From a virus, in IMG/VR virus record IMGVR_UViG_3300042356_001708, positions 39,561 to 103,560 of that record: a stretch of 64,000 nucleotides of DNA; one strand, written 5' to 3'. Within the stretch, counting starts at the first letter, position 1. The number at the start of each line of letters is the position of its first letter. Shown in pieces: positions 24,401-33,661 of this stretch. Made by a program: the position numbers and the translations under genes. Under the pieces are notes generated by a model, which saw only the letters and a list, made by a program, of their open reading frames with translations, was not told where the DNA came from and made no database searches.

Positions 24401-26532
24401 AATTTATTGAAGATAAAAAAATTGTAATAAATCAAGAACCACAAGGTGAAGAGGCTGTTAATGTTGTTGCTAAGGAATTAGGGGCAACTAGTCCAAGTGT
24501 AAGTTGTAGTGACCAAGATTCTGCTAGTTCAAATAATAACTATAATACAATTTATTCTTACCAAGCGATGTGGTGTAGAAGAGTTGCAATTAAAGATATT
24601 AAAATTGAGACAGGTAATCCTTCAGGTGACCCAACAGGGGACCCAACAGGAGACCCAACAGGAGAGACTCCTCCTAATATTTTAAATAATATAGGTTCTA
24701 ACACAGTTCCGAGTATAAATACTCCAGTTATTACACCACCAACAATTACAACAACACAAAAAATTAAAGACGGAATTTCCAAAAAAGTTTTAAGAGACTT
24801 ATTATCTGAATGTGATTATTTTACCGCAATACAAGGTGAAAATCCTATGATATATGACTCAATAAAACAAAAATTAAAATATTTTACACCGGCTTTCCAC
24901 TCAATGACCCCCGAAGGTCTTAACTCAAGATTAACATTCCTAAACCAATGTTCAAGACCTGGGGATACGATACCAACAATTGGGGCGGATGGAAAACCAA
25001 AATACAATGCCGCGACTAACACCGCTTTTGGTGCTCCTCCCGTATTGATATTAAGAATTGGTGATTTTTATAATACGAGAATAATCCCGACTTCAATTAA
25101 TATTACTTATGAACCTGTATATGATTTTAATCCTGAGGGAATTGGTTTCCAACCTATGATTGCTAAAGTCACATTAGGATTTAACTTTGTTGGAGGTTCG
25201 GGATTGAAAGAACCAATTGATACATTACAAAATGCGTTGTCTTTTAATTATTATGCAAATACTGAAATATTTGATGAAAGGGCTGAATGGACTGATGACT
25301 CGTTCAAAAAATTAGATGAGGATTTGGTTAGACAAATATTAGAGGATAGAGGAGAACAATCAGGTTCAACAATTATTCAAAACGCGATTCAAAATAACGG
25401 AGGTGGATATATTGGAACTCAAGAAACAAGGGAGGAATTACCTGAATCAACAACAGGAGTTATCAACTATAAAGAATTCATGAATGGGTTCTCGGCATCT
25501 TGTCAAAATTATATTAATACTATAATTTCTAAACTTACCGATTTTAAAACACCCTATAACGGAACACTTATTCAAGTTTTTGGTTCTAAAAGAATATATT
25601 CTACGGGAACCGCAAGTTTACCTGATAGTTCGGCTAAAGTTGAAATTTTTGGTAAACCTGATGAAATTCAGGGAGAGATTGATTATTGGTTTGAAGATAT
25701 TATTGCAAATGTTAGTAGTGAAGGGTTATCATGGCAGATTGCAATTGAAAATAGAGACGGAGGGGTATTATCTAGACGAGACCAACGAAGAGTATATCAA
25801 AATTTGACAACATATATTGAAAATTATAAAAATAATTTCACAGTAGATTTGAGTAGAGTAATACAGGAAATATTATCACCTCAAGAACAACTTGTCATTA
25901 ATATGGAAAAGTCTGATTTTATTAGTTCTTTACACGACGGAAAAATTAATTCAGACCAATCCGTGGAAGTTTTAGACATTTCAGGTATTACTGAAAATAA
26001 TGTAAATACATTTACAAAATTTGGTGAAGATTATCAATCTATAACTAATCTATTAAATGGTTTTCATAGTTCTTTAAAAGATGTTGGATTGATTCCTTCC
26101 GATAGTTTTGATGTTAATGGATTACTTGGATTTGAGTCACCAGTTACCCCCGGAGATGCTAAATTTATGGTAATTATGGACCCTATTTTTAGAGATGACG
26201 CTAAGAAACAAGAATTTTTGACAGAGGTAGTTAAAGGTACTTCAAATGAGGAAAGTGTTAAACTATTGATAGTAGATTATATTTTTACAAGATTTTATGA
26301 TGTATATAAAAATAAAATATTGAATGTTGACACTATGATTAGTAATTGGAAGACAACATACGAACAACAGTATACAAAAATAGAAGGTGACACTAGTTTA
26401 GATAGGAAATTCACATATATCGTTAACACAAGTGCAAGTGAAGATTTACAAACCCAACTAAGGAATATATATTTAACAGGGAATAGTAATGATGATAAAC
26501 AAACATTCAATGGTAAACACAAATTTAACTAA
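21496..26532 (+). CDS. Giant tail tube-initiator/baseplate protein with OmpA-like domain
   Basis: A 1678-residue protein. Near residues 655-720 it has MWFPPYDLSFNETISPRFD then GRPEPVYTYRNTTRSGSLSW, and near residues 1175-1235 a second block VLILRIGDFYNTRIIPTS with ITYEPVYDF. Both resemble the beta domain of tube-initiator proteins (T4 gp48/gp54 class), so it may combine two such units. Residues about 850-1010 contain ITITLVGSASRP then YNEWLSKRRIDSVLQWF, the OmpA-C peptidoglycan-binding pattern. GDPT repeats (residues 1044-1055) follow, then a long helical C-terminus. The stop overlaps the gp53-like start (TAATG). Role: joins tube to baseplate and possibly grips host peptidoglycan. Domain calls are by motif. 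Confidence 0.6.
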   Translation: MPIDSPLSFFNTENFRNGLVVRNLQPYTIAGSYTPPVAQQNFEYVQSNFSVIDSPDSLIADPPSNLVPPQYHGLYVLNEYGPEGGYGVTITQSLPLVQNANAGEYDVMDASLPQQSLVGQGWPNYAQVTAEQNIPALNKYSFDQVFLEEINNLQFVPTYSFYANPTPVNFLPSSYSPYSILFDNTPQGDNGSLSQDSQLAQLGATFLRDALQYRVDREIERATFGRENLSEALSDPVALAQVASGRIPLIEKNYSITVPENPIDFAANFLLKLSGTYFPASPIPGDYFDEDMAQWRPTAANQIVSAFAGGRDPRTIFGSLDTNTDYSQVFLSNTGQGQRSALFNNIDYNKYKPRYNRGLARNLGRGLLEIIERLTDGEEAPPSDFYIGQNNSDPSSIFSPPGQLPTNSVGQQVKSPVIGPDAMGKLYEGEDQDFKFGLKGNPTINAGGIAGGFVWTSQGYNNPGFGAKVGGDFSSSQDPEFNQISSQFDGNYSSSNVNFKNGSILDNTQRLLDSTPAGTARLGHVGNAINQLSKVFHDGYRELTKGSRVVSYTYDSATNQHGGGVEYCRVFAKDTPYYTYNDLQKTDGITTSGRKFTYSIIDNTYNLNIAPLKNPGSTNIVDNKVKKYMFSIENLAWRTSNRPGFTYDDLPVCERGPNGGRVMWFPPYDLSFNETISPRFDSVEILGRPEPVYTYRNTTRSGSLSWKMIVDHPSVLNTITNKILQNESNVERVNSIVDSFFAGCLKYDLYELARRFTTIPTRDLFTYQQIITNPSVNADQLAQVGAEAGINTTSTDEGVIEGDEGINGGGGGNGTGGSETKPETNKTDPGSDLNNKYLNLGWYFHNDVPPPQQKGVATASYSWKTAYNSYIGMKSKYNTNAPAANRQQVANTFTNVVEHNATIEKDFRKDVVSVLNNNTNIKTITITLVGSASRPATIQYNEWLSKRRIDSVLQWFKEDTTDYGKAFQKFIEDKKIVINQEPQGEEAVNVVAKELGATSPSVSCSDQDSASSNNNYNTIYSYQAMWCRRVAIKDIKIETGNPSGDPTGDPTGDPTGETPPNILNNIGSNTVPSINTPVITPPTITTTQKIKDGISKKVLRDLLSECDYFTAIQGENPMIYDSIKQKLKYFTPAFHSMTPEGLNSRLTFLNQCSRPGDTIPTIGADGKPKYNAATNTAFGAPPVLILRIGDFYNTRIIPTSINITYEPVYDFNPEGIGFQPMIAKVTLGFNFVGGSGLKEPIDTLQNALSFNYYANTEIFDERAEWTDDSFKKLDEDLVRQILEDRGEQSGSTIIQNAIQNNGGGYIGTQETREELPESTTGVINYKEFMNGFSASCQNYINTIISKLTDFKTPYNGTLIQVFGSKRIYSTGTASLPDSSAKVEIFGKPDEIQGEIDYWFEDIIANVSSEGLSWQIAIENRDGGVLSRRDQRRVYQNLTTYIENYKNNFTVDLSRVIQEILSPQEQLVINMEKSDFISSLHDGKINSDQSVEVLDISGITENNVNTFTKFGEDYQSITNLLNGFHSSLKDVGLIPSDSFDVNGLLGFESPVTPGDAKFMVIMDPIFRDDAKKQEFLTEVVKGTSNEESVKLLIVDYIFTRFYDVYKNKILNVDTMISNWKTTYEQQYTKIEGDTSLDRKFTYIVNTSASEDLQTQLRNIYLTGNSNDDKQTFNGKHKFN
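24625..24660 (+). repeat. Tandem 12-base repeat (GDPT)n
   Basis: Three units, GG(T/G/A)GACCCAACA, each encode Gly-Asp-Pro-Thr and form a flexible linker just after the OmpA-like domain. Confidence 0.85.
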
Positions 26533-26855
26533 TGGCTGAAAGCACCTACGATAGATATTCTACATTTTTAATTAATGGTCAACAGACGGTAGTACCTGGT
26601 ATTAAGTTAAACTCTAAAGGTACTGATAAACGATATGTTTACATGGTTAATGTATCACGTTTGGATAAAATATCTCAGGAATATTATGGCTCTCCGTTAT
26701 TTGGGTGGTTAATCTTACAAGCTAATCCTCAGTATGGGGGATTAGAGATGAATATCCCTAATAATGGATTATTGACAATACCATTTCCATTAATACCGTC
26801 ATTACAAGATTATAAAGCTTTGTTAGATAACCATTTCTATTATTATGGTAGGTAA
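26532..26855 (+). CDS. 53: Baseplate wedge gp53-like / LysM-like protein
   Basis: A 107-residue protein. The central SRLDKISQEYYGSPLFGWLILQANPQY matches the gp53/LysM-type motif DxIAxxYYGdxxLWWxIlxAN found in T4 gp53 and phage tail protein X. The C-terminus has the typical G-x-x-L-x-IP strand (NNGLLTIPFPLIPS). It should clamp baseplate wedges around the hub. It is translationally coupled both ways: TAATG with the gene before, and an 11-base overlap with the 2182-residue gene after. Confidence 0.7.
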   Translation: MAESTYDRYSTFLINGQQTVVPGIKLNSKGTDKRYVYMVNVSRLDKISQEYYGSPLFGWLILQANPQYGGLEMNIPNNGLLTIPFPLIPSLQDYKALLDNHFYYYGR

Positions 26856-29800
26856 AGAAAAAAATATATTAGTTGAATTTGACTATGAAAACATTATCCT
26901 TGTTGACCCAAATAAAACTATTGATGAAGAAGGTAATGTTGGGGAAAGATTTTTACCCCCCGAAAATTTAGTTTGTTATGCAAATTTAGAATGTAATCTA
27001 TTCCCAAGAACCCGACTTGCATTGGGTTTAAATGGGGCCGCAACAGGAGAACTTGTTAATATTGCGTCAATAAATTTCATGAAACCTGGTGGAGGTAGTT
27101 CATTAACGAATGAATTTTACGATGAGTTCACAGGTGAAAACACAATTAAAGGTGAGGGACTTAATCAACCATCAGAACAAGGTCAAAAGATTTCATCTAC
27201 AGACAAACCAACGGAATTCTATTTTCAACAGCAAACTATAAATAATAAGGATACTGGATTACTCGGTATTCAAAGTATAACTATAACAAACAATTGGAAC
27301 CAACCTACAGTAAGAATTAAATTCGTAGATATTAGAGGTAGGGCTCTTTTTGAAAAAGGAGAAAATTCTCCATATGCAACATTTTTTAATTTTCCATATC
27401 CTATTTTTTATTTAACGATAAAAGGTTATTTGGGACAGGCCGTTAAATTACAGTTAACTCTTAACAAATTTAATTGTAGTTTTAATTCAACAACGGGAAA
27501 TTATGACATTGATACTGAATTTCAGGCGTTTAAATATAATATTTTAACAAGTATTATGATGTCCCATGCTTTGGCGACACCATATATGTATAATAAAAAA
27601 TATACTGTAACCCCAACAATTACTAATAGCTTAGCTAAATTAGGTACTAATGTTTTAACATTAAATGAGGCAAAGGGGTTACAAAAAATAAAAGAAGTAT
27701 ATTCTGAATACAAGGCTAAGAATTTAATACCTACGGATTTTCCTGAGATTACAATGCAGGAAATGATAGAGAGATTAACAAGATTAGAATCTTATATTTT
27801 AAAATCATTTGGTCAACAAGATTTAAGTCCACTTACAGATACTGACAAGTATAAAAGATTAGTTCAAGAGTATGAAGGGGATATCCAAACATACGTTGGT
27901 GGTAATAGTTGGTTTAACAAATATTGTGACCAAAATACATATTGGATTTTAAAGGACAGAGATATTAAAGTTTACCAACTTAGACCTGAATATGCATTTG
28001 GTGGTGGAATTCTTGAGGCGGTTAAAGATTTAGATACAAGATTAAAAACAAACAAAGATAAATTATTACTGAATAAAACATTTGGTGGGACCGGTGAGAT
28101 TTTAATTGATGGTAAAAAAATTGTAACTAAAATAAATCCAACAGGTATTAGTATTGATGATTTTTTAAGAAATTCTAAAAGTGAAAACGATATTAATTTT
28201 CAAAAAACATACGAGGAAAGGACAGGTAAAGTTGCTACTGCAAATGATATTGCCAAATTAAGAATTGAGTATAATACTCAGGTTTTATTACCTTTGAAGG
28301 CTTTAATTCAGACAACATTAGAAGGTGGTGGTAATAATCAAAGTAGTCAACAATCACAACAACAAGATGGTGGAGGTAAAAAAGAAATTACTATTGAATT
28401 AGAAAAATATGGAATAAAACCAGAATCAACCCCTTTATTTATAATTGAAGGTGATAATATAAATTCATTTGAAAGTTATATTAAAAAAATATACGCCCAA
28501 ATTGATGAAAAAAAGAAAACAATTGACGACGCTTTAAATGCTGCACTTGCTGAAAAAATAGGTAAATCTGAAGAAGGATTAGGTTTCCAACCGACAATAA
28601 GAAATGTATTAGCGGTTATTATGGCGAGTACTGAAGGATTTATCAGATTAATGGAAGATGTTCACGAATCGGCATGGAACCAAAGACAAAACAAATATAG
28701 GTTAGCTGCGGTATTAGGGGATGATAAAACGGCCCCATCTCCTGACTCAAAAGATTCAGTTAGGGGTGCTGATGGTAATTTAATACCTGTATATCCTTGG
28801 CCTCATTATTATGTTGAAACTAATAGTGATAAGGGTGAAAAATTTGAATTAAGATACCCTGGTGATAGTTCAGTAAAGTCAAAAACTAAGGGATATATAT
28901 ATCAATATTGGCCTGAAGTTGAATTTGTTGAAGAATATTTAAAGGGTAGATTACAAATTGACACCCCACCAAATAATCCTCAAATTGTTGGTAATAATGC
29001 TGAATTGATTAATAGAGCTTCATACAATGCTATTGAATACGAACTATCAAATGTTATAATGGCAAATAAAGAGGAGGTTAAATTCTTTTATGAGATGTAT
29101 GAAAGAATGATGTTACCTTTTTATTATCAGAGGTTTAATAAACCATCATTTATTTCATCCCAATCCTATTTACCAATTGGAGATGCTGAGTTCATTAATT
29201 TACAAAAATCTTTGGGAGCTGGTTCTCCATATTTAATACAGAAAATTAAAGAATATAACTTAAACTCTAATGTGTATTTGAATTTCTTAGCAGGAATTTC
29301 AAATAACGGAGTTGGACAAAGTTGGCAAAATTATATTAGAGGGTATTTCAATACTCCATATATTAAAGCTAAAGTTGAGAGTCCATTTGTTATATATGAT
29401 TTTGAATCCTTTAATACTAAAGTTTCAGTTGAATCTCCTGTTACTGAAGATAAAATCTCGGTTTACTTACAATCAACACAGAACAACGAAAAAAATATTG
29501 TAGATGTTTTTCCATTTGCAATTAATGGGTGGAATAGGAATCAAATGAGTTATGGTATTGGTTCAACAAACGAATCAATAATGAACACCTCAAAAACGTT
29601 ATTTTTATACGATACAAAAAATTTGGTAGCTAATTTTAACAATCAGAATTTTGCATCTGCCGATAAGGTAAAACCTGTTACTAACTTCTTATATTTAAGC
29701 GAAGCGGGTCCAATACAACCTGATGTTTTAGATTTTAAAAATTTCTATAGAAAATTTACGGATAGTAGAAAAATGTTTACAACTCAAGGAGCTGTAGAAT

Positions 29801-32800
29801 ACTCAAACTATAATGGTGGGTTATCAGGTAGTCAAACTACGTCAATAATTAACACACCTTATTTTGTAAATGCCATTTCAAAAGGGGTGGAAAAGTGGCA
29901 ATTAGGGGATGCTCATCCTTATAAAGCAGCTGCGTATCTTTTCCTAAACTCATTACCAATTGCAACCCTAAGGGAAAAATACCGTTCAAGAGAAAATGGG
30001 GTGGAAACCTCACTTGATTACATTTTTGCGGGTATGACTAAATTTGGAGGATTACATAAAGTACCATACGCCTTTATATTAAAAATTGGTTCAGTTTGGA
30101 ACAGATATAAAACATTTATTGAAACTGGAGTTGATTTTCTTGATGAAGTTTGGGATGATATTGATGTAAATAATATGTACGACCCAATTGGTAATAATCC
30201 ACAAACAACTTATCAATTTAATTATGGTTCAGGATTAAGAAAAATACAACTACAAACAACGCAAGAAATTAATGGGGTTGATACAACAATTATGAATGTT
30301 GGGTTTTATCCTAAATTGATTAATGATATTTCGTTATTTACAACAGGTCTTAATTTTTTAACAAATTACTCAAGTCAAGAAATTAATCAAAAAATACAAA
30401 GTGGAGATATAAGTGTTACCTATATGAATAATGACGGGGCCTCATTTACACTACCTGCGGGATATGATGATACTTTACCTAACCAAGCTTTAACTTTTAA
30501 TAGTTGGTCGGTAATTTTTAAAGACAATAATAGTGGAAGAAGTTATGTTGTTCCATCTGTTGGTGGACAACTTAATCAGGCTAAATATGATTGTTTAAAT
30601 ACACAATTAAATAAAGCTAAAAATAGTATACCAAACAATAGTTCGGTTTTTAATGGGTCGGCTAGAATGTTTTGGGCGGTGTCTCAATATGGGTATTTTA
30701 ATAATAATTTAATTACAAAACCGACACCAAAACAATGGATGAAAAAAATTAATAGTGATTCTGAAGACCAAATGGCTTTCCATTTGTCAAATCAATATTC
30801 ATCAATTGAAGATTTATTTGGAACATTCTCTAAAGAAGAATTGGACCAATTTGAAAACCACTTTTTAAATTTTAGTAAATCTGAATGGGAGTTTCAAATA
30901 TTAAAAAAACAAGAGACCAGTGTTGACACACAAGGAGTATTTAATGGAAATCAAGAAAATATTACGGTTAGTGAAGTCACTATTAGACAAACTATTAATA
31001 GAATACAAAATGTACCAAATAAAGAATATTTAAATTTCCAATTATTATTTAAAGAATTATTTGGATTTAATGGGTCAACAAACCCCAACGAGTTATTGAA
31101 ATTTTCAGAAAACTATAATACTCAGCTAAACAATTTTTTCACTAATTTCCAAGGGTTCATGAATTATGAAAAATTCATAAAAATTGGAAATCCATCAAAA
31201 TATGATAAAAGAGTATTTTATAGTTTTGCTTTGTCAACTGAGTTCTTTATTGAAGAACCATATACTTTTGGACAATATGAAATTGGTTCTTTACCATCAT
31301 TGAATGATACCACTACCTTAGCTCAATCCCAAGCATCTTTTCCTGAAACATGGAAAAAATTACAAATTTATGTTGGGTTTTCTGATTACCCTGGTATGGC
31401 ATATAGTAATAATTTTTCATATATAACTGATTTCTTTGTTGATAATAATGTGAGATTTTCTGAGGAAAATATTGAAATACTTGCACCACTTATCAAAATG
31501 TACGCAACGCAAAAACGTAATAACTCAATTTATAACGGTACAACATTCTTGGCAGATATTAGAAGTTATCTTAGAGAAACTCAAAATTATATGAATGTTG
31601 TGTTAAATTATTACTTGTTAAAAGCTAGAAATGAATTACCTAATGTTTCTGAAGTAAATGAAGCAACCCCTAAAGTTTCATATGATGGGGACCAAATGAA
31701 ATTTTTATTATATGATGATTTTAAGGCATTAAATGATACTTGGATTGCGGGTAATGATTATAGTGAAACTACATTATTTGAGGATTTTCTATTTTTAGAT
31801 AGAGCGAGTAGGGATATTGGTGACAAAATAATTGTGAATCCGTTTGAATTAAAAAACATGTTTAAGAATTTAAATAAATCGGCAAGTACTTTCACATTTA
31901 TTAATGGTATAATTATGGGACATAATATGTATACCATGATGATGCCTCAGTGGATTAATTTTTATAATGCTGATGAAGTTGCAACTCAAGACATACCAAG
32001 AGTAGATTCCACTTTAGAATTTGGAAATCAATTGTTTGGTACTTTTATGTCGGTAGATACCCGAAAAAGTTCACCAAAATTATTATGTATCTATAATGAT
32101 ACAAAATCTACGTATTTAGATATGGGTAATAATGATGATTACCGATATAAGTCAGATACATTTGAATTACGAAGAGCGTCAGACAATCCTTTAATTGAGA
32201 CATTACAGGGTAAGACGGATTATGCGAAATCAAATAGAGTAGTTGGGTTTAATGTTGACATTGGAATACGAAACCAAAATATATTCTCAACCTTTAATGT
32301 TAGTACTAATCCTGCTAAGATGACTAAAGAGGCTGCGGCAGCTCTTGACCAACAGATTAATCAGGCTTCAGGTAGAAAAACTATAACTCAAAATACGTCT
32401 CTTTGGAATTTTTATAGAAGTAGAAGTTATGAATGTTCGGTAACTTGTTTAGGTAATGCATTAATACAACCATTAATGTATTTTAACTTGAGACACGTTC
32501 CTATGTTTAATGGAACATATATGATTACTAAAGTTGAACACCAAATAAGTCCTGGTTCATTTAAAACCACTTTTGCTGGTAGTAGACAATCAATGTTCTC
32601 AATGCCACCAATTGATTCTTATGTTCAGGGTGCGATTAGGGAAATACTAGAAGATATTGTTGAAACAAGAAAACAAGAGGAAAATGCTGCGTCACAGATT
32701 AATAATCTCTCCAATAGTACTCAGGGTATTATTACGACAACAACAACTGCTGCCAATAATATAGACGGCTCAACAAAACCAATTACTCAAGAAATTAGTA

Positions 32801-33393
32801 ATACTGCCTCAAATAATGTTAATTGTGGTAATTTACTTAGTTCAAAGTTTAAAAATTATATATTTACTGGAGCTTCACAAACACAAGAACTTACACCTTC
32901 TATGTTACAACAAAAATTATCAGTTATAACAAATGAAAATGTTAGATGGTTAGTTTATAACACTATTTATGATTCAGAATCAAATGGAGCAAAAGGGTTT
33001 AATTATAATATAGGTAAGGTAAGATTAAATAGAGATTGGGGAGGAAATTTAGGTACCTTCTTTAATGAAACATATTATTGTCAACAAGATAGTAAGGGGA
33101 ACTCAATACCAATGGCATCTTTTGAAAGTTATGATAAGGCAATACAAATGATGGCAGCCTATTATAGTAATAGTGGTGGTAATTTAATAATACCTACAGA
33201 ATCTCAAATTCAAAGCGGGGAAATACCTGACGATTTCATAAATAATACTTTTTCAGAATATTCCAGGTTATGGCTGTCTATGACAGATAATCAGATTGAT
33301 TCTTTTAAGAGAGATAATAAAGATGTTTGGAATTTGTTTAAAAATGAAATTAAATCCGCATTAAAAAATGCTAAAGCATCAAGAGTTCTGTAA
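26845..33393 (+). CDS. Giant baseplate hub protein (gp27/gpD-like) with possible C-terminal muralytic domain
   Basis: The largest gene here, 2182 residues. The N-terminus has beta segments (LLGIQSITITNNWNQPTV, PYPIFYLTIKGYLGQ) as in hub proteins. Near residues 1865-1915 are SYECSVTCLGNALIQPLMYF and VPMFNGTYMITKVEH, the conserved close of hub domains (T4 gp27, gpD-like). A Gln/Thr-rich linker follows, then about 170 residues with YDSESNGAKGFNYNIGK and FESYDKAIQMMAAYYSN that resemble lysozyme-superfamily glucosaminidases, so the protein may carry its own cell-wall hydrolase as T4 gp5 does. Residues 350-1800 contain Q/N-rich linkers and no motif I recognise. Hub role is fairly likely; the enzymatic end is tentative. 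Confidence 0.6.
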   Translation: MVGKEKNILVEFDYENIILVDPNKTIDEEGNVGERFLPPENLVCYANLECNLFPRTRLALGLNGAATGELVNIASINFMKPGGGSSLTNEFYDEFTGENTIKGEGLNQPSEQGQKISSTDKPTEFYFQQQTINNKDTGLLGIQSITITNNWNQPTVRIKFVDIRGRALFEKGENSPYATFFNFPYPIFYLTIKGYLGQAVKLQLTLNKFNCSFNSTTGNYDIDTEFQAFKYNILTSIMMSHALATPYMYNKKYTVTPTITNSLAKLGTNVLTLNEAKGLQKIKEVYSEYKAKNLIPTDFPEITMQEMIERLTRLESYILKSFGQQDLSPLTDTDKYKRLVQEYEGDIQTYVGGNSWFNKYCDQNTYWILKDRDIKVYQLRPEYAFGGGILEAVKDLDTRLKTNKDKLLLNKTFGGTGEILIDGKKIVTKINPTGISIDDFLRNSKSENDINFQKTYEERTGKVATANDIAKLRIEYNTQVLLPLKALIQTTLEGGGNNQSSQQSQQQDGGGKKEITIELEKYGIKPESTPLFIIEGDNINSFESYIKKIYAQIDEKKKTIDDALNAALAEKIGKSEEGLGFQPTIRNVLAVIMASTEGFIRLMEDVHESAWNQRQNKYRLAAVLGDDKTAPSPDSKDSVRGADGNLIPVYPWPHYYVETNSDKGEKFELRYPGDSSVKSKTKGYIYQYWPEVEFVEEYLKGRLQIDTPPNNPQIVGNNAELINRASYNAIEYELSNVIMANKEEVKFFYEMYERMMLPFYYQRFNKPSFISSQSYLPIGDAEFINLQKSLGAGSPYLIQKIKEYNLNSNVYLNFLAGISNNGVGQSWQNYIRGYFNTPYIKAKVESPFVIYDFESFNTKVSVESPVTEDKISVYLQSTQNNEKNIVDVFPFAINGWNRNQMSYGIGSTNESIMNTSKTLFLYDTKNLVANFNNQNFASADKVKPVTNFLYLSEAGPIQPDVLDFKNFYRKFTDSRKMFTTQGAVEYSNYNGGLSGSQTTSIINTPYFVNAISKGVEKWQLGDAHPYKAAAYLFLNSLPIATLREKYRSRENGVETSLDYIFAGMTKFGGLHKVPYAFILKIGSVWNRYKTFIETGVDFLDEVWDDIDVNNMYDPIGNNPQTTYQFNYGSGLRKIQLQTTQEINGVDTTIMNVGFYPKLINDISLFTTGLNFLTNYSSQEINQKIQSGDISVTYMNNDGASFTLPAGYDDTLPNQALTFNSWSVIFKDNNSGRSYVVPSVGGQLNQAKYDCLNTQLNKAKNSIPNNSSVFNGSARMFWAVSQYGYFNNNLITKPTPKQWMKKINSDSEDQMAFHLSNQYSSIEDLFGTFSKEELDQFENHFLNFSKSEWEFQILKKQETSVDTQGVFNGNQENITVSEVTIRQTINRIQNVPNKEYLNFQLLFKELFGFNGSTNPNELLKFSENYNTQLNNFFTNFQGFMNYEKFIKIGNPSKYDKRVFYSFALSTEFFIEEPYTFGQYEIGSLPSLNDTTTLAQSQASFPETWKKLQIYVGFSDYPGMAYSNNFSYITDFFVDNNVRFSEENIEILAPLIKMYATQKRNNSIYNGTTFLADIRSYLRETQNYMNVVLNYYLLKARNELPNVSEVNEATPKVSYDGDQMKFLLYDDFKALNDTWIAGNDYSETTLFEDFLFLDRASRDIGDKIIVNPFELKNMFKNLNKSASTFTFINGIIMGHNMYTMMMPQWINFYNADEVATQDIPRVDSTLEFGNQLFGTFMSVDTRKSSPKLLCIYNDTKSTYLDMGNNDDYRYKSDTFELRRASDNPLIETLQGKTDYAKSNRVVGFNVDIGIRNQNIFSTFNVSTNPAKMTKEAAAALDQQINQASGRKTITQNTSLWNFYRSRSYECSVTCLGNALIQPLMYFNLRHVPMFNGTYMITKVEHQISPGSFKTTFAGSRQSMFSMPPIDSYVQGAIREILEDIVETRKQEENAASQINNLSNSTQGIITTTTTAANNIDGSTKPITQEISNTASNNVNCGNLLSSKFKNYIFTGASQTQELTPSMLQQKLSVITNENVRWLVYNTIYDSESNGAKGFNYNIGKVRLNRDWGGNLGTFFNETYYCQQDSKGNSIPMASFESYDKAIQMMAAYYSNSGGNLIIPTESQIQSGEIPDDFINNTFSEYSRLWLSMTDNQIDSFKRDNKDVWNLFKNEIKSALKNAKASRVL

Positions 33394-33409
33394 TTTCAGA
33401 TAATCAGTA

Positions 33410-33416
33410 TATTTAT
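33410..33416 (+). promoter_or_regulatory. TATTTAT box (candidate late promoter)
   Basis: GTATATTTATATAA lies 16 bases before the ATG at 33433. Confidence 0.5.
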
Positions 33417-33432
33417 ATAAAAAAACAAAGTT

Positions 33433-33657
33433 ATGAGCTTACAATTAATTTTAGACAATTATCTTGGTAAAAGAACAAGATATTCAGAAAAAGATGCTGG
33501 AAACGGGTTCAAAGAGGTATGTGATTTAGACAGTGGAGATTGTTACACTGTTAGAATGAAAGATGGACTTATTGAAAGAGTAGATAACACAATGAGTGTT
33601 AATAAGAAAGTTAATGTTGAAACTCCAAACGGAATTAAAAGATTATTAAACGGATAA
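33433..33657 (+). CDS. Small conserved-looking hypothetical protein
   Basis: A 74-residue protein. A short helix (SLQLILDNYLGKRTRY) is followed by two or three beta strands (KEVCDLDSGDCYTVRMKDGLIERV) with two cysteines five residues apart, ending KRLLNG. No family recognised. It has a candidate late promoter and is followed after 4 bases by the acidic 225-residue gene, so it is likely a late protein. Confidence 0.55.
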   Translation: MSLQLILDNYLGKRTRYSEKDAGNGFKEVCDLDSGDCYTVRMKDGLIERVDNTMSVNKKVNVETPNGIKRLLNG

Positions 33658-33661
33658 TAAA

